Shown: positions 23,029 through 34,099 of the stretch, in pieces
Position numbering within the stretch: the first letter of the stretch is position 1
Layout: each line of letters opens with the position of its first letter
NCBI GenBank assembly: GCA_905220665.1
Contig: CAJNAR010000145.1
Coordinates: 248,001-312,000 of the forward strand
DNA length: 64,000 nt
Source: Albugo candida
Taxonomy: Eukaryota > Oomycota > Peronosporomycetes > Albuginales > Albuginaceae
Reading direction: 5' to 3'
Position numbers and translations under genes: made by a program
Notes under the pieces: generated by a model
Told to the model about the DNA's origin: nothing
What the model saw: only the letters and a program-made list of their open reading frames with translations
The model's database searches: none

Positions 23029-23182
23029 CTGTAGTGGTGCTGATTTGACGTCTTAAAGGCTTTGAAATGGCAATGTGTTCATTTTGTTCCCACTCTGTGA
23101 CGTTACATGACTGATACGTGTTTGTTAATATTGCGGAATGTAATCGATATGATATCTAATATGTTAGTAACATTGAAGAGGG

Positions 23183-25049
23183 ATGCGCTGGGTGCGATGC
23201 TTAAGCAGCTACCAATCGATCGCAGCTTTCTCAGCGACACTTGGAATTGCGCCAAGCCGCATCCAGAGAAGGCGATTTACCCGTGCTGGACTGGATGCTT
23301 TCTTAGATTTCGAAAGACGATTGCAAAGTGAAAAAGAGGAAAAGAATCACAATAAGTTGGTGCGTAATTCACACTATAGCGATTTCCCACCATCATTCGC
23401 GTGGTTGCAATAGGGAACAAAGGATGACATGCCTCTCACTGAACTCACGCCGCCAGAGAAACCATCAGAGGAAGAATGTTGTGGTCGTGATTGCCCCAAT
23501 TGTGTCTTTTTAGTGTATCAGGTGCATGCAAACTCAGTGCTCAACCTATTCTCAAACAGGTATGATGTACTCACACGTTTATTTAGGAAAAATTGCTCGA
23601 GTATGAGAAATGGATCCAGAAATTGCGCAATCCAAAACTATTGAATGAGAATCGTTCTCAACCTGCCACCAGATATGAGATTGTGTATCTCGATTCTAAT
23701 CACTTGACAGCCAGCCAGCATCAATGGATGGACGAGAACCAAGACACAGAATTTCAAGTCGTTGAGAACCAATTGATTGCACCTGACCATCCAACCCAAG
23801 ACGGCTGGACCCGTTCTGTTCGACATATTGAGTTTGCAATAAGCGAACGACAGAAAAACCGTTTAACGAATCAATGTGCCATTAACTTTGCAGTTTATGT
23901 CCCCAATTCACCAATACAAGTCGATCGATTGCTAAAAATCCTAAACGCAGATGGCAATCAATTGTTCCAAGCGACTCGGAATGCATCCATTCAAAAATTC
24001 AATCCTCGTGAATTCAAAAACACCAGAAAGCGTTTAATTCCAAAGCCATTCGAGCACATTGCAAACATTCGCGAAGCTCTCTTATGGACATTTGATTTAG
24101 AATCCACTCCGCCGTCATCTTTTATGAGTGGATTGTCCGCTTTCTGCACCGATCCCAAAGAGATTGAACTTCTCAATCAACCGGATGCCGTTCAGCAGCT
24201 TCAGGCTCAACGGTACGCGTATTGATGCATTTTCAAGGTGATTGGAATCATCAGCACCGTTGTGTAGACCTGAAAGCACAAACGTCTCTATCATCAAAGT
24301 AATGGAGCAACTCTCGTCGTTATCGCTGGATTTTGCGTCTTTGTATCAAATCGCACCATTCAATCCACCGCGCTATTACACAATTTCTTCCTCTTTGGAA
24401 TTTGATCGGAATGCTATCTCCATCACGTTAGGATACCGGTATCACTCTGACGTGGAGCGCGGTCGATGTTGTTCTTGTTATTTATCTGCGATAAAAGCGA
24501 AGGACAAAGTGCGCGGCGCAATGTATCAGTCGCTTTTCATATATCCAGACACAAATCAACCAATCATAATGGTTGGGGCTGGGACAGGAATTGCTCCTTT
24601 TCGCGCGCTTATTCAGCAATTGCGGGTTGAAAAATCGAATAAGAATCGATCGCGCCCGACTCACTTGTATTACGGATGTAATGGGGATATTGATTTTTTG
24701 TACAAAAAGGAGATCGAAGATGCGTGTGCGAAAGGTGTACTCAGCTCATTACACGTTTCATATTCTCAGCCAAGTTCTGAATCTCAGGTAGGTGACACGC
24801 GTCTGGGGCACACAGTCCCCTTTTCTGAATCGTATCTACCTTTCCAATTAGGGTTTCTACGTGCAAGATGAATTGTTGGCGCAAAAAGCGTTCATTCGTA
24901 GTCATTTATTACATGACAAGGGGCTTTTGTATGTCTGCGGGAGTCGAGTGTTAGGACAGTATATTCGTCAGACACTGGAAACGATTTTGGACACCAACGT
25001 TTTGGATGCGCTGATGCATCGCAATCAAGTCATTTTTGAGACGTGGTGA
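23183..25049 (+). CDS. OXLD zinc module fused to diflavin-type FAD/NADPH reductase
   Basis: This is probably a single-flavin NADPH oxidoreductase. Exons 23183-23359, 23414-23521, 23587-24212, 24268-24787 and 24852-25049 join in frame, giving about 542 residues. The N-terminus is Arg-rich (APSRIQRRRFTRAGL) and may target mitochondria. Next is an oxidoreductase-like (OXLD) Cys motif (EECCGRDCPNCVFLVY, about 72-90), then the connecting and FAD domain of the P450-reductase/CysJ family (PPRYYTISSS for the FAD site, GRCCSCYLS). The NADP lobe follows (MVGAGTGIAPFRALI, YVCGSRVLGQYI), with a C-terminal Trp as the last residue, as in P450 reductases. The flavodoxin (FMN) domain normal for this family is absent, and the acid phosphatase gene ends only 154 bases upstream. 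Electron acceptor unknown. Confidence 0.75.
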
Positions 25050-25344
25050 GCAGCTGAGAACAGATGAGGATGCGTCATTCTCTCTATCTGAGACGTGTGT
25101 GAGATGAGTGTCCAATCAGGTGTAAAATGCCCTAAACATTTTTATTCTTTCATTATTTCTGTAAAAACGCGTATATTGCAATTCGACCTTTCTTACGCCT
25201 TCTCTTACAATAATTTCGTCTCAAAGTCGCAAGCGTAAGCAGTTGTCCATAAAAGAATCAAGCAATCATAGCGACTTGGGTGACGAACTTTATTCATTTC
25301 TCTTTCCTCGTCAGTCAGTTCAATTCACTTTAGAGCCAGATTTA

Positions 25345-26214
25345 ATGACGGTTTTACGTCCATGGGAGTCAACTTCGTCCTTTGAGATGGGGCCTACCTT
25401 CCCTTGTCGCTCCAACAATTCAGCCTGCAACGGATCTTCATTCCCTCAACTCACGCACTTGCCATCCGATACAAATACTGCAATAACAGCCTACAAGGTG
25501 CGAAGTCACAGTGTATCGATTCGGGAGAAACGTGCACTTACGCCATGTTGCGACCATTCCCTGGCACGATCGTGTCCCTCCTTTCGCCCTTGCGACTGTG
25601 ACGATGATAAGGACAGTCTCACTGGTATCAAGAGATTTTTATCGCTTAATATTGATCGCAATTTTATGACATGGAAACAATCGGTGCGCGCTGCCGTTCC
25701 AAAAATCATACATGGAAGCTCTCATTCCTCGAAAGCAAGAAAAGGTGTCGTATACGCTGAAGACGGTACTATCGTGAAATGTCGATTTTGTGACATCCTC
25801 GATTCGAAACAAAAGACTGAGATTCTTTATCAAGATGCATTTTTGGCTGTATTCCGACCGCTCACACCATTGGCTGCAACACACATTTTAGTGGTCCCAC
25901 GATGTCACATACGAAATGTGAAGGAACTCACCATCGCCCATCGATCCCTTTTACAGCGAATGCGCATCGTGGGCGAATACGTACTGGCCCATCAAACAAC
26001 TCAGACTCAGGCTCAGACGACCTCATCTGATCCCGAGATCAATAAGTTCGCATTTCACTTGCCTCCATTCAATAGTATCGACCACGTTCACATGCACGCC
26101 TTCCGTACACCGCGGAACGCATCAGTCAACTCATTCCATGCTTTGAAGTACTGCACAGAAACCTGGTGGTGTCAATCATACGAGAAAATAATGCAACAAT
26201 TAGCATCCGCATGA
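25345..26214 (+). CDS. HIT-domain nucleotide hydrolase/transferase (HINT3-like)
   Basis: The C-terminal half is a histidine triad domain: CRFCDIL at its start, ILVVPRCHIRNVKELT in the middle, and the triad HVHMHAF near the end. HIT proteins cleave nucleotide phosphoramidates or adenylated substrates. The N-terminal half is Ser- and Cys-rich and has no domain I recognise (CCDHSLARSCPSFRPCDCDD). The frame is open from 25165 without an ATG, so the first Met is at 25345 unless an upstream exon supplies the start; the residues before it (DELYSFLFPRQSV) do look coding. A short QTQTQAQTT repeat sits inside the HIT domain. The gene is convergent with the PPR-like gene, with 28 bases between the stop codons. 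Confidence 0.72.
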   Translation: MTVLRPWESTSSFEMGPTFPCRSNNSACNGSSFPQLTHLPSDTNTAITAYKVRSHSVSIREKRALTPCCDHSLARSCPSFRPCDCDDDKDSLTGIKRFLSLNIDRNFMTWKQSVRAAVPKIIHGSSHSSKARKGVVYAEDGTIVKCRFCDILDSKQKTEILYQDAFLAVFRPLTPLAATHILVVPRCHIRNVKELTIAHRSLLQRMRIVGEYVLAHQTTQTQAQTTSSDPEINKFAFHLPPFNSIDHVHMHAFRTPRNASVNSFHALKYCTETWWCQSYEKIMQQLASA

Positions 26215-26242
26215 CAAGAGCTCTGTATTACGCACTTATCGT

Positions 26243-29008
26243 CTAAATTTCAGGACATAGAACCGACGGGAACAACATTCCGATACGCGATTGTAAATGA
26301 GCTGCCAGATCATTATCACCACGCTCTTGTGCGAGCTCCAACACGTTCTCATACACAGACAACGCTTCTTTTGTCTGTCGCCAATTCCAACGCTGAGGAC
26401 CTCCATCAATGTTCTTTGGACGGATCAATACATTGGTCATTGCTGTATCGCCTTCCAATTGACTCGCATTCTCGTCTGTGGACTCTACTATTTCGATATT
26501 GGACTTTTCAAATAGATCCAGCAATTTCAGCCCACGTTCCAGGTCCTTGTTCGCGTGTATACTTCGTGCCAACTGACATGTGTCATACACATTGATTTTG
26601 AAATCGTTCTGCTCAAACCATTGCGCGATGGTATCGGCTTTTTCTGCATCTTGGGCTTGTAAAGCGAGATTCCACACACGTACGACCGGCATGTATTTGA
26701 TTTCCAATTTGAGCTCTGTCAGTTCCTGCAAGGCAGCAAAAGCCTCATCCAATTCTTTTGCTGCTGCCAGCTTTAGGATGTGCCAATAATAACATTGGGC
26801 CAAAAGTTTGATTTGACGCTGAGTCACCTCGCCTTTTTTGTCTTTGAGTTTGGACATATATGTCTCTGGACTGGGAACATACTCCGATTTGATCACTTGA
26901 AAAAGCTGTTTGGACATTTCCACAGTTCCATGAGCCGAGGTTGCGGATAAAAGTCGACAACACGCATACAGCGGATACACCGATCTTTCACTTTGTGTTT
27001 GTTGATAGAGATCAAGAAGCAGTTTTTGCTGATACTCATCGCCAAAGGTCAAAGTCTCAAGTGCGGAAATGAGCACTTTACTATTCGCTGGAATTCCGCG
27101 TTTCTTCATATCGGCGAAAATGAGTTCGGAAGCTCGCGGTGTCGTCAGCATTGGACTCTCTTCCTTTTTTGAATCTCGACTTGTGTCGGTATTTCGTCGA
27201 AGATGAGATCGCTGGCCCAACGCTTTCAGCTCATAATTCAAATCAATATAAAATGTGTTCTTCAAATCAAAGCCAACGTCCACTGCTCGATCCACAGCTG
27301 AGGAAAAGTCGTCCAAACGATTGTTACTGATCAACATGATGGACAGCGCTCTCAACGCCACTCTGAAACTCGACCAGCTTAATGGGCGCTCACGTTTGAC
27401 ATTTTCCGTTTCCGATGCGTCCGAGATAGAATGATCTTTCCAATCCTTCCGCACAGCCAGAATCTGCTCATATAACTGTGATAACGCGTCGATATCATTG
27501 AATGCAGTAAACGCATCAGACGCTACTTTCGTGTCGTAAATGACCGTCTCTGTGTCTTGTAAACGCCGATATATCAGATATTGCGTGTGAGTGGATTCAT
27601 CGGGGTTTTGTTCGCGATAGAGTTTAGCGATACTTCTCAGAGCGAATCGATAGCTGGCATTGTAATGATTGCAATAAGTCAAAAAACGAGCGAGTTTCTC
27701 ATCCTCCTTTGCATGAACCAACGCCTTCAACACCGTTTTAGCTTTTTGTGGGTCGATGTAAATAGCATTTTCTGAAAAGTGTATCGGGTCTTTAAAGTGC
27801 TCCATCGTCGCTCTCTCCAGAAAAGGCTCTGCGACCTCAGCGGCTTCGGCATACTTTTCCTCACGTATCAGCTTTAGAATTCTGTTGTCCGGCTCTGGAA
27901 TACTATAAGAGCTTTTTTGGTTGTTTTGGGCGAGAGCAATAGTCTCCTCGTCAAGCACACTTTCGTTCCGTTGGATGATTTTGTATGTCAAAGAATCGAG
28001 GCTCACGGCTTCTTTCATTTCTTCCAACACACTCATTAGTTCATTTTGACGATTCAGGAACTCTAATGCCAAAAGGATACTGTTGTACGCGTTCGTATTG
28101 AGTTTGATGTCGAAATGTTTCCGATTTTCCAAAATTTTTGCCGCTTGTTCCGTGCAATTGTTATTGATACAAACTTGAAGTAAACTTCGCAACGTGCCGC
28201 TGTGTAAACTTTTGCGGGATTTTGTGTAAAAGTCAAACGCTAATTGAGGTTCGCCAATGATACCCAAACTGGTAATGACTCGATCAAACACATTCTGGTA
28301 CCACCATCCTTTTTCGGGGTCGATAGCGTTCAAGGTAGCAATGACGCGATCCTTATTTCCAGCTTTCGCATGAGTCATCATGATGATGGAATGTAATTCA
28401 TGAGAGATCTGTACTCGGTTTTCGTCCATTTTGTTGAGAATCTCATCGGCTTTATCAAATTCTCCTTGATAAAGGTACCCTGCCACACCAAAACGGTATA
28501 TCAGTTCCGGAATGGATGGGTTTTCACTCGTTGTATAGTATTGAAGCCCGCTTTCATACGCTTTGACCAATGCATTCCCATCACCTATCCGATTGTAAAT
28601 ACGAAACATAAGTCCGTATGTCTCAAAAGTGATTTCTCGTGGTGCAAACTTTTGCAGATATTTGAATACTTTTTTGAGGAAAGGTGTGTCGTAATTGCGA
28701 TTCGCACGTGCGATGATCTCGTCGAGTTTTGCCGCATTTTCAGGATTGTTCGGTTCCTCTACCAGTTGATTTCGGATACTTTTCCATTCCAACTTGAGAT
28801 TCGTAAAGTCCTGATTGTCGGAAGTCTCCTCTAATTCAGGATGAACGGATGTGAACGAGCGAGCTTTTATCAGTGGATACGATATAAATGCAGGAGATTG
28901 TGTGCCGAGGGTGTTACTAAGGTGACATACTAGCCGTCTGCTTGAAGTCAGGGCGATAGAGCGTTTGGTGACGCGTCTAAGCGCGATCGAACGAACGTGT
29001 GTCCACAT
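26243..29008 (-). CDS. Mitochondrial PPR-like helical repeat protein
   Basis: This is an intronless frame of about 921 residues from ATG 29008 (a GTG 60 bases upstream is open but unlikely). The N-terminus (MWTHVRSIALRRVTKRSIAL, rich in Arg and Ser with no acid) is a typical mitochondrial presequence. The rest is all-helical, with pairs that read like pentatricopeptide or related alpha-solenoid repeats, for example ELIYRFGVAGYLYQGEFDKA, LHSIIMMTHAKAGNKDRVIA and TYKIIQRN. Such proteins bind organellar RNA and act in its processing or translation. I cannot name a specific orthologue. Its start lies 93 bases from the divergent diphthine-ammonia ligase start, so the two may share a promoter. Confidence 0.7.
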   Translation of the reverse strand: MWTHVRSIALRRVTKRSIALTSSRRLVCHLSNTLGTQSPAFISYPLIKARSFTSVHPELEETSDNQDFTNLKLEWKSIRNQLVEEPNNPENAAKLDEIIARANRNYDTPFLKKVFKYLQKFAPREITFETYGLMFRIYNRIGDGNALVKAYESGLQYYTTSENPSIPELIYRFGVAGYLYQGEFDKADEILNKMDENRVQISHELHSIIMMTHAKAGNKDRVIATLNAIDPEKGWWYQNVFDRVITSLGIIGEPQLAFDFYTKSRKSLHSGTLRSLLQVCINNNCTEQAAKILENRKHFDIKLNTNAYNSILLALEFLNRQNELMSVLEEMKEAVSLDSLTYKIIQRNESVLDEETIALAQNNQKSSYSIPEPDNRILKLIREEKYAEAAEVAEPFLERATMEHFKDPIHFSENAIYIDPQKAKTVLKALVHAKEDEKLARFLTYCNHYNASYRFALRSIAKLYREQNPDESTHTQYLIYRRLQDTETVIYDTKVASDAFTAFNDIDALSQLYEQILAVRKDWKDHSISDASETENVKRERPLSWSSFRVALRALSIMLISNNRLDDFSSAVDRAVDVGFDLKNTFYIDLNYELKALGQRSHLRRNTDTSRDSKKEESPMLTTPRASELIFADMKKRGIPANSKVLISALETLTFGDEYQQKLLLDLYQQTQSERSVYPLYACCRLLSATSAHGTVEMSKQLFQVIKSEYVPSPETYMSKLKDKKGEVTQRQIKLLAQCYYWHILKLAAAKELDEAFAALQELTELKLEIKYMPVVRVWNLALQAQDAEKADTIAQWFEQNDFKINVYDTCQLARSIHANKDLERGLKLLDLFEKSNIEIVESTDENASQLEGDTAMTNVLIRPKNIDGGPQRWNWRQTKEALSVYENVLELAQERGDNDLAAHLQSRIGMLFPSVLCPEI

Positions 29009-29101
29009 TGTCTTAATGATCGCGTAGTAGCCAAGCGTTTGCCTGACCCAGACAGATGTGCGCTTCACACAAATCTAGGATATTTTAGGGACATTATCAG
29101 T

Positions 29102-31509
29102 ATGAAGGTCGTCGCACTTGTCAGTGGCGGCAAAGACAGTTGTTTTGCAATGATGGAATGCGTCAAGTACGGGCATGAAATAATTGGTCTTGCTCATCTG
29201 TTTCCACAAGAAAATGGGTCGAAAAGCACAGCGGAGATCGATTCATTTATGTTTCAATCGGTTGGCTCTAATTTGGTGGAAAGCATTGCATCGTGCATGG
29301 ACGTACCTCTTTGGACCGCAGCAATTGCTGGAAAACCGAATACAACCGATCTGATGTACAATACAGCAGTTGATGGCGACGAAGTCGAGGATATGTATCA
29401 GTTGCTTTTGCAAGTCAAGGTACTTTTCCAGAATTGGTGGCTGAATTGTTTTGACCAAGATTGTGCAGAAAGAGGTTCCTGATTTGGAAGGTATATGCTC
29501 CGGAGCCATATTGTCTTCGTACCAACGTAATCGCGTCGAGAATGTGTGCGTTCATGACGCAAAATTTTAATGTTTATGTGGACCACATTTCCAATTAATT
29601 GCAATATATTGCTGAATAGCTGTCATCGTCTACAGCTAACTTCATTGACGTATCTTTGGCAACAAGATCAGCAAGAGCTTCTTGAAAGGATGATTCAAAA
29701 CCAGGTCCATGCAATTATTATCAAAGTGGCTGCCATTGGACTCGACCCAACACGACATCTCGGCAAATCTCTGCAGGAAATTCAACCAGAACTCTTGCGT
29801 TTGGTATGAATACTTACTGCCTATATTTGACGATTCTAAAAAAACTGATAGAAAGAAAAGTATCAACTGAATGTCTGTGGAGAAGGCGGTGAATATGAAA
29901 CGCTTACACTTGACTGTCCATTGTTCAGAAAACGAATCGTCATGTAGGGTGCCGAACTTTCCCGTCTAGAAATTGACTGAGATTATGCGTGTCTTACTCC
30001 AGTAATTCCTCAAGAATTGTGATGCATTCAGACGATTTCTGCGCACCAGTTGCCTACCTTGTAATTGAAGAAAGCTCTTTGGAGGATAAATATTTGCTAA
30101 ATCCGCTTCTAAAGCCCCCAATCAGCTCCAATGACCCAAAATCGCCCGACCAGATCCAAGATATCCGGCAACTCGAGCCCGCACATTCAGACGACATTAC
30201 TGCAGCCACCACATTCCGTGATCAGATTCATGTACGAGGTCTCGTATCACGTCTACCCATATCGTCGATCCAAGAGGACTTGAGCGATATTTTCAATCAA
30301 TTGCGAGGTAAGAAATAGTTTGATCCCACTCGGATCACTTCTTTCCTTGTTGTAGATATATTGCAAGAGCGACAAGCTTGCCTCCAGGACATTTGTTTCA
30401 TCCATTTGTACCTTCAAAATATGAATACGTTTGCAGCTGTAAACCACGAGTATTCGAATCACATTTTTACTTGGCAACCTCCGTCCCGAAGTTGTGTGGA
30501 ATGCAAAGATTTGACAGTGAAAGTCCTTTTGGACTGCTTTGCTGTACGTGGGAGTGGAGCTGCTCGCATCGATCCGACTCAGTCTGTGGTACAAGTCCTT
30601 CATGTAAGAAGTATCTCGGCTTGGGCTCCGTCCTGCATCGGGCCTTATAGTCAAGCCACTACGGTGCATCGATCGCTCATCTTATTAGCTGGTCAGATTC
30701 CTTTGAATCCGGCAACGATGCAGCTGATAGGTGGAAATTATCAAGAGCAAAGTCGACAATGCATTCAGAATGCAAATGCCGTCTTACGAGCTCTAGATTC
30801 AAATGTGAAAAATGTAATTTCTGCAATTGTGTATGTGGTACCGAATCTACAAAACGATTCAGACTATGTACCAACATTCCCCCCATTGCAAGGAAATGTG
30901 TTGCAATGTGAGCTCAGGAGCGAACATTCAGATTTTCAAACACCGGTTTTATTGATTTATGTGAGCAAATTACCACGCGAGAGTTTGGTTGAAGTGGAGC
31001 TGACAGCACTCACTCGCACCGCATTTAATACCCTTTGTCCAAATACTTTGCAATTGGAGGAAAAGTGCAATCCGTACACGTTTTGGTATCAGATTGTAAC
31101 AATTTCTCGTGCTGTTTGCCTGATACTTGCGGCCGTCAAGTGCACCGAACGAGTTGCAAAGGATATAGATTATGTGGTTTCATCATTGATCGAAAAGATC
31201 GATGATGCGATATTGCAAGCGCAATTGTTTTGGAATCAAGTACTCCACCTTCGCATATTCTACCAAAGACATAATACTATTGATCAGACAAAACTCGTCT
31301 CAGGTAGGCGATCTCATTCATTCATTGATGGCATTGACTTTTGTTCAATAGCGCTACGTATAAGCTGCGAGAAGAAAGGGCTTACGGTACCGGCGATCTC
31401 TCTCATTCCTGTTAGTGGGATTCAAAACAAAGCATTCCTAGCGATACAAGTGACAGCTTTGGATATAGACATATTAGATACGAAAATGTGGCTAATGGAC
31501 CGAGTATAG
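29102..31509 (+). CDS. DPH6: Diphthine-ammonia ligase with RidA-like tail
   Basis: This enzyme makes diphthamide on elongation factor 2, using ATP and ammonium in the last step. Exons 29102-29419, 29469-29545, 29620-29803, 29852-29943, 30015-30307 and 30356-31509 join in frame. An extra intron at 31304-31351 (48 bases, GTAGGC...CAATAG) lies inside the last exon; it is in frame and free of stops, so it can be read through. The N-terminal ATP pyrophosphatase domain has SGGKDS (8-13), GAILSSYQRNRVENVC and CGEGGEYETLTLDCP. The C-terminal half has the two RidA/YjgF-like domains typical of the eukaryotic enzyme (AWAPSCIGPYSQAT, ILLAGQIPLNPATMQ). About 697 residues with the optional intron removed. 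Confidence 0.9.
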
Positions 31510-31588
31510 TGTGGTACAAGTACTATCGGACACCTCACATTAGGTAGCATTGTGCCTTAACCAATCAATCTCAACTCAAAGAAACGCC

Positions 31589-32101
31589 ATGCGAATTCAT
31601 ACTTGCTACTTTTGCTCGAGTCCAGTGTATCCTGGACACGGGATAACATTTGTCCGCAATGATAGTAAGGTATTCCGCTTTTGCCGCTCAAAATGCCATA
31701 AGAATTTCAATCGCAAACGTAATCCTCGGAAAGTGAAATGGACGAAATCATTCCGTAAAGCTGCTGGGAAGGAAATGGCATTAGATACTACATACGACTT
31801 TGAAAAACAACGCAACCGGGTAGTGAAATACGACCGCGATCTAATGAATGCGACTATCCACGCGATGCAGCGCGTACAAGACATCAAACAAAGAAGAGAT
31901 CAAGACTTTCACAAGAATCGAATGAAGACAGGAAAAGTTAATGAACGAGTGCGCGATTTGCGCGAATTGGAGCAAAACATCTCATTAATACAGCCAGCGG
32001 TCGCCTCCAAAGTAAATGTGCAAGTCAACTTGAACAACGCGAAGGAACGGAATGCGGCACAACAGGAAAGTAAACAGTCTTCGATGCTTGTTGATCAATA
32101 A
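31589..32101 (+). CDS. RLP24: Ribosome biogenesis protein RLP24 (L24e family)
   Basis: This is the pre-60S assembly factor that holds the place of ribosomal protein L24 until late maturation. It is 170 residues from ATG 31589. The zinc-binding L24e domain is at the very N-terminus ([19 protein letters not shown], later [19 protein letters not shown]), followed by [13 protein letters not shown], which distinguishes RLP24 from L24 itself. The C-terminal tail is long, basic and helical ([12 protein letters not shown], later [14 protein letters not shown]), as in family members that bind the Drg1 ATPase. It is intronless, 80 bases after the DPH6 stop on the same strand. Confidence 0.92.
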   Translation: MRIHTCYFCSSPVYPGHGITFVRNDSKVFRFCRSKCHKNFNRKRNPRKVKWTKSFRKAAGKEMALDTTYDFEKQRNRVVKYDRDLMNATIHAMQRVQDIKQRRDQDFHKNRMKTGKVNERVRDLRELEQNISLIQPAVASKVNVQVNLNNAKERNAAQQESKQSSMLVDQ

Positions 32102-32339
32102 AATGCATTTTGCTTTTGATGAGTTTATAACATCGTGCACATGTTATGTCACTATTTCTGCTTACTGATTAACGTCACAGAACACTCGCACCTTGACACT
32201 TGATCAATTATCCTATCAAATCGCGTAAATAGCTTCTTTCCACAGCGACTCCTTATTCGTCAAAATACGATTCTCAATTTCCATCGAATAGAATTCAAAT
32301 TGGTGCGCTGTACAAATATCAAATATCGATTGGCTGATA

Positions 32340-33801
32340 ATGTGCAAAATGCTCCGAAAACTCTGCAGTCCAAAGTTCTCGACGTGCGCCGCGAATGCGA
32401 CTGTATCACAGGCAGTCCATCGCTTTCCCTCTTATGTAATCAATGCGCCAGCAACGGAAGTAACAACACTGCCAAGTGGACTTCGTGTTGCGTCTGAAGG
32501 CTCTCATGGAGAGACAGCTACTGTCGGAGTTTGGATAGGAGCAGGCTCGCGATACGAAACAGAGAAAAATAATGGTGCAGCACATTTTTTGGAGCATATG
32601 GCTTTTAAAGGGACGTGTAGACGCACACAGAAACAGCTCGAAATGGAGATTGAAAATATGGGTGGCCATCTGAATGCATACACAAGTCGAGAGCAGACAG
32701 TGTATTATGCTAAAGTGTTCAAGAAAGATATTCCACGTGCGTTAGATATACTTAGTGACATATTACAAAATTCGCGACTCGATGAGATCGCTATTGAACG
32801 AGAGAGAGATGTTATCCTTCGGGAAATGGAAGAAGTCAACAAACAACATGAGGAGGTGGTTTTTGATCGTCTTCATGAAACAGCGTACATGGGAAATGGG
32901 CTGGGTCGAACCATTTTGGGCCCGCAGGAAAATGTATGTATGATTTCTGTACCGTAAACATGCTTTTGATCCTCTATTGTAGATTCGTTCCTTGAGCAAA
33001 CAAGATCTGAGAGATTACATCGCCACCCATTACACAGCAGATAGAATGGTGATCGCTGGCGCTGGAGCAATTGATCATCAAGAGTTGGTTCAATTGGCTG
33101 AAAAATCTTTTGGCAATCTTCCGACGACTCCTAGCAATTCTCAAGCCATCAAACTTGACCCTGCTCGATTCATTGGATCGGATATTCGTGTTCCAAATGA
33201 TTCCGAGTCCTTGGTTCACGTGGCTTTGGCATTTGAGGGATTCAGCTGGACCAGCGAGTATGCGTTCCCTTTACTTATTATGCAGACTCTTATCGGCAGC
33301 TGGGATCGCACTGATGGCGCAGGACTCAACTCTTCATCCAAACTTGGTCAAGCGGTTGCCGAACACGAACTCGTTCATTCCTACAGCGCATTCAACACGT
33401 GCTATCATGATACTGGTCTTTTTGGTGTGTATGCTGTGGCCGATCCACATAAATTAAATGATTTCATGTGGTACACGCTAGAATCACTGGTACGATTAGT
33501 ACACAAAACGACGGAAGAAGAAGTGGAACGAGCCAAAATTCAATTAAAGGCCAGTATGTTGATGCAATTGGATGGCTCATCACCAATATGCGAGGATATT
33601 GGGCGGCAATTGCTGACGTACGGTCGACGTCTTACCCCAGCTGAGATCTTCATGCGGATCGATACGGTTGATGCAACATCGGTTCGTCGAACTGCTACAC
33701 AAGTGATCAATGACAAAGCACACGCGCTAGCTGCTGTTGGTCCCGTGCAAGAGTTACCAGATTATGCGTTTATACGAAAGAGATCTTATTGGGTAAAATA
33801 A
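32340..33801 (+). CDS. Mitochondrial processing peptidase beta subunit
   Basis: This is the catalytic subunit of the peptidase that removes mitochondrial presequences. Exons 32340-32933 and 32983-33801 join in frame to 470 residues. The N-terminus ([20 protein letters not shown]) is itself a presequence. The M16 inverted zinc motif HFLEH is intact (about residues 83-87), with the downstream Glu in [14 protein letters not shown]. This separates it from the inactive alpha subunit. The second exon has the M16 C-terminal domain ([30 protein letters not shown]) and the typical end ([12 protein letters not shown]). Only one short intron (49 bases). Confidence 0.93.
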
Positions 33802-34099
33802 ATACAAATGTCACAAATTGAGAGGAGCGTATTCTACAGAGATTTATAGAATCGAATATTTTGATATGAAAAACAGGCAGCGACCCTATTCCTTCCAATT
33901 TCAGCCAATACGACACCTCCGTTTAATTCTGTCACTCAATACCATTACTTTATAGCGATAATGCGTAAAAATCGGTCAATCGAACCCTCTTTTTCAAGAG
34001 TTCAGCATTCAATGACACAAAATACGAGCGAGTTTGATCGTAGTCTCTAAAAAAAAAGTCGAGCGACCAGAGTCTGTGGCTTTTGAAACAGTTTGTACC

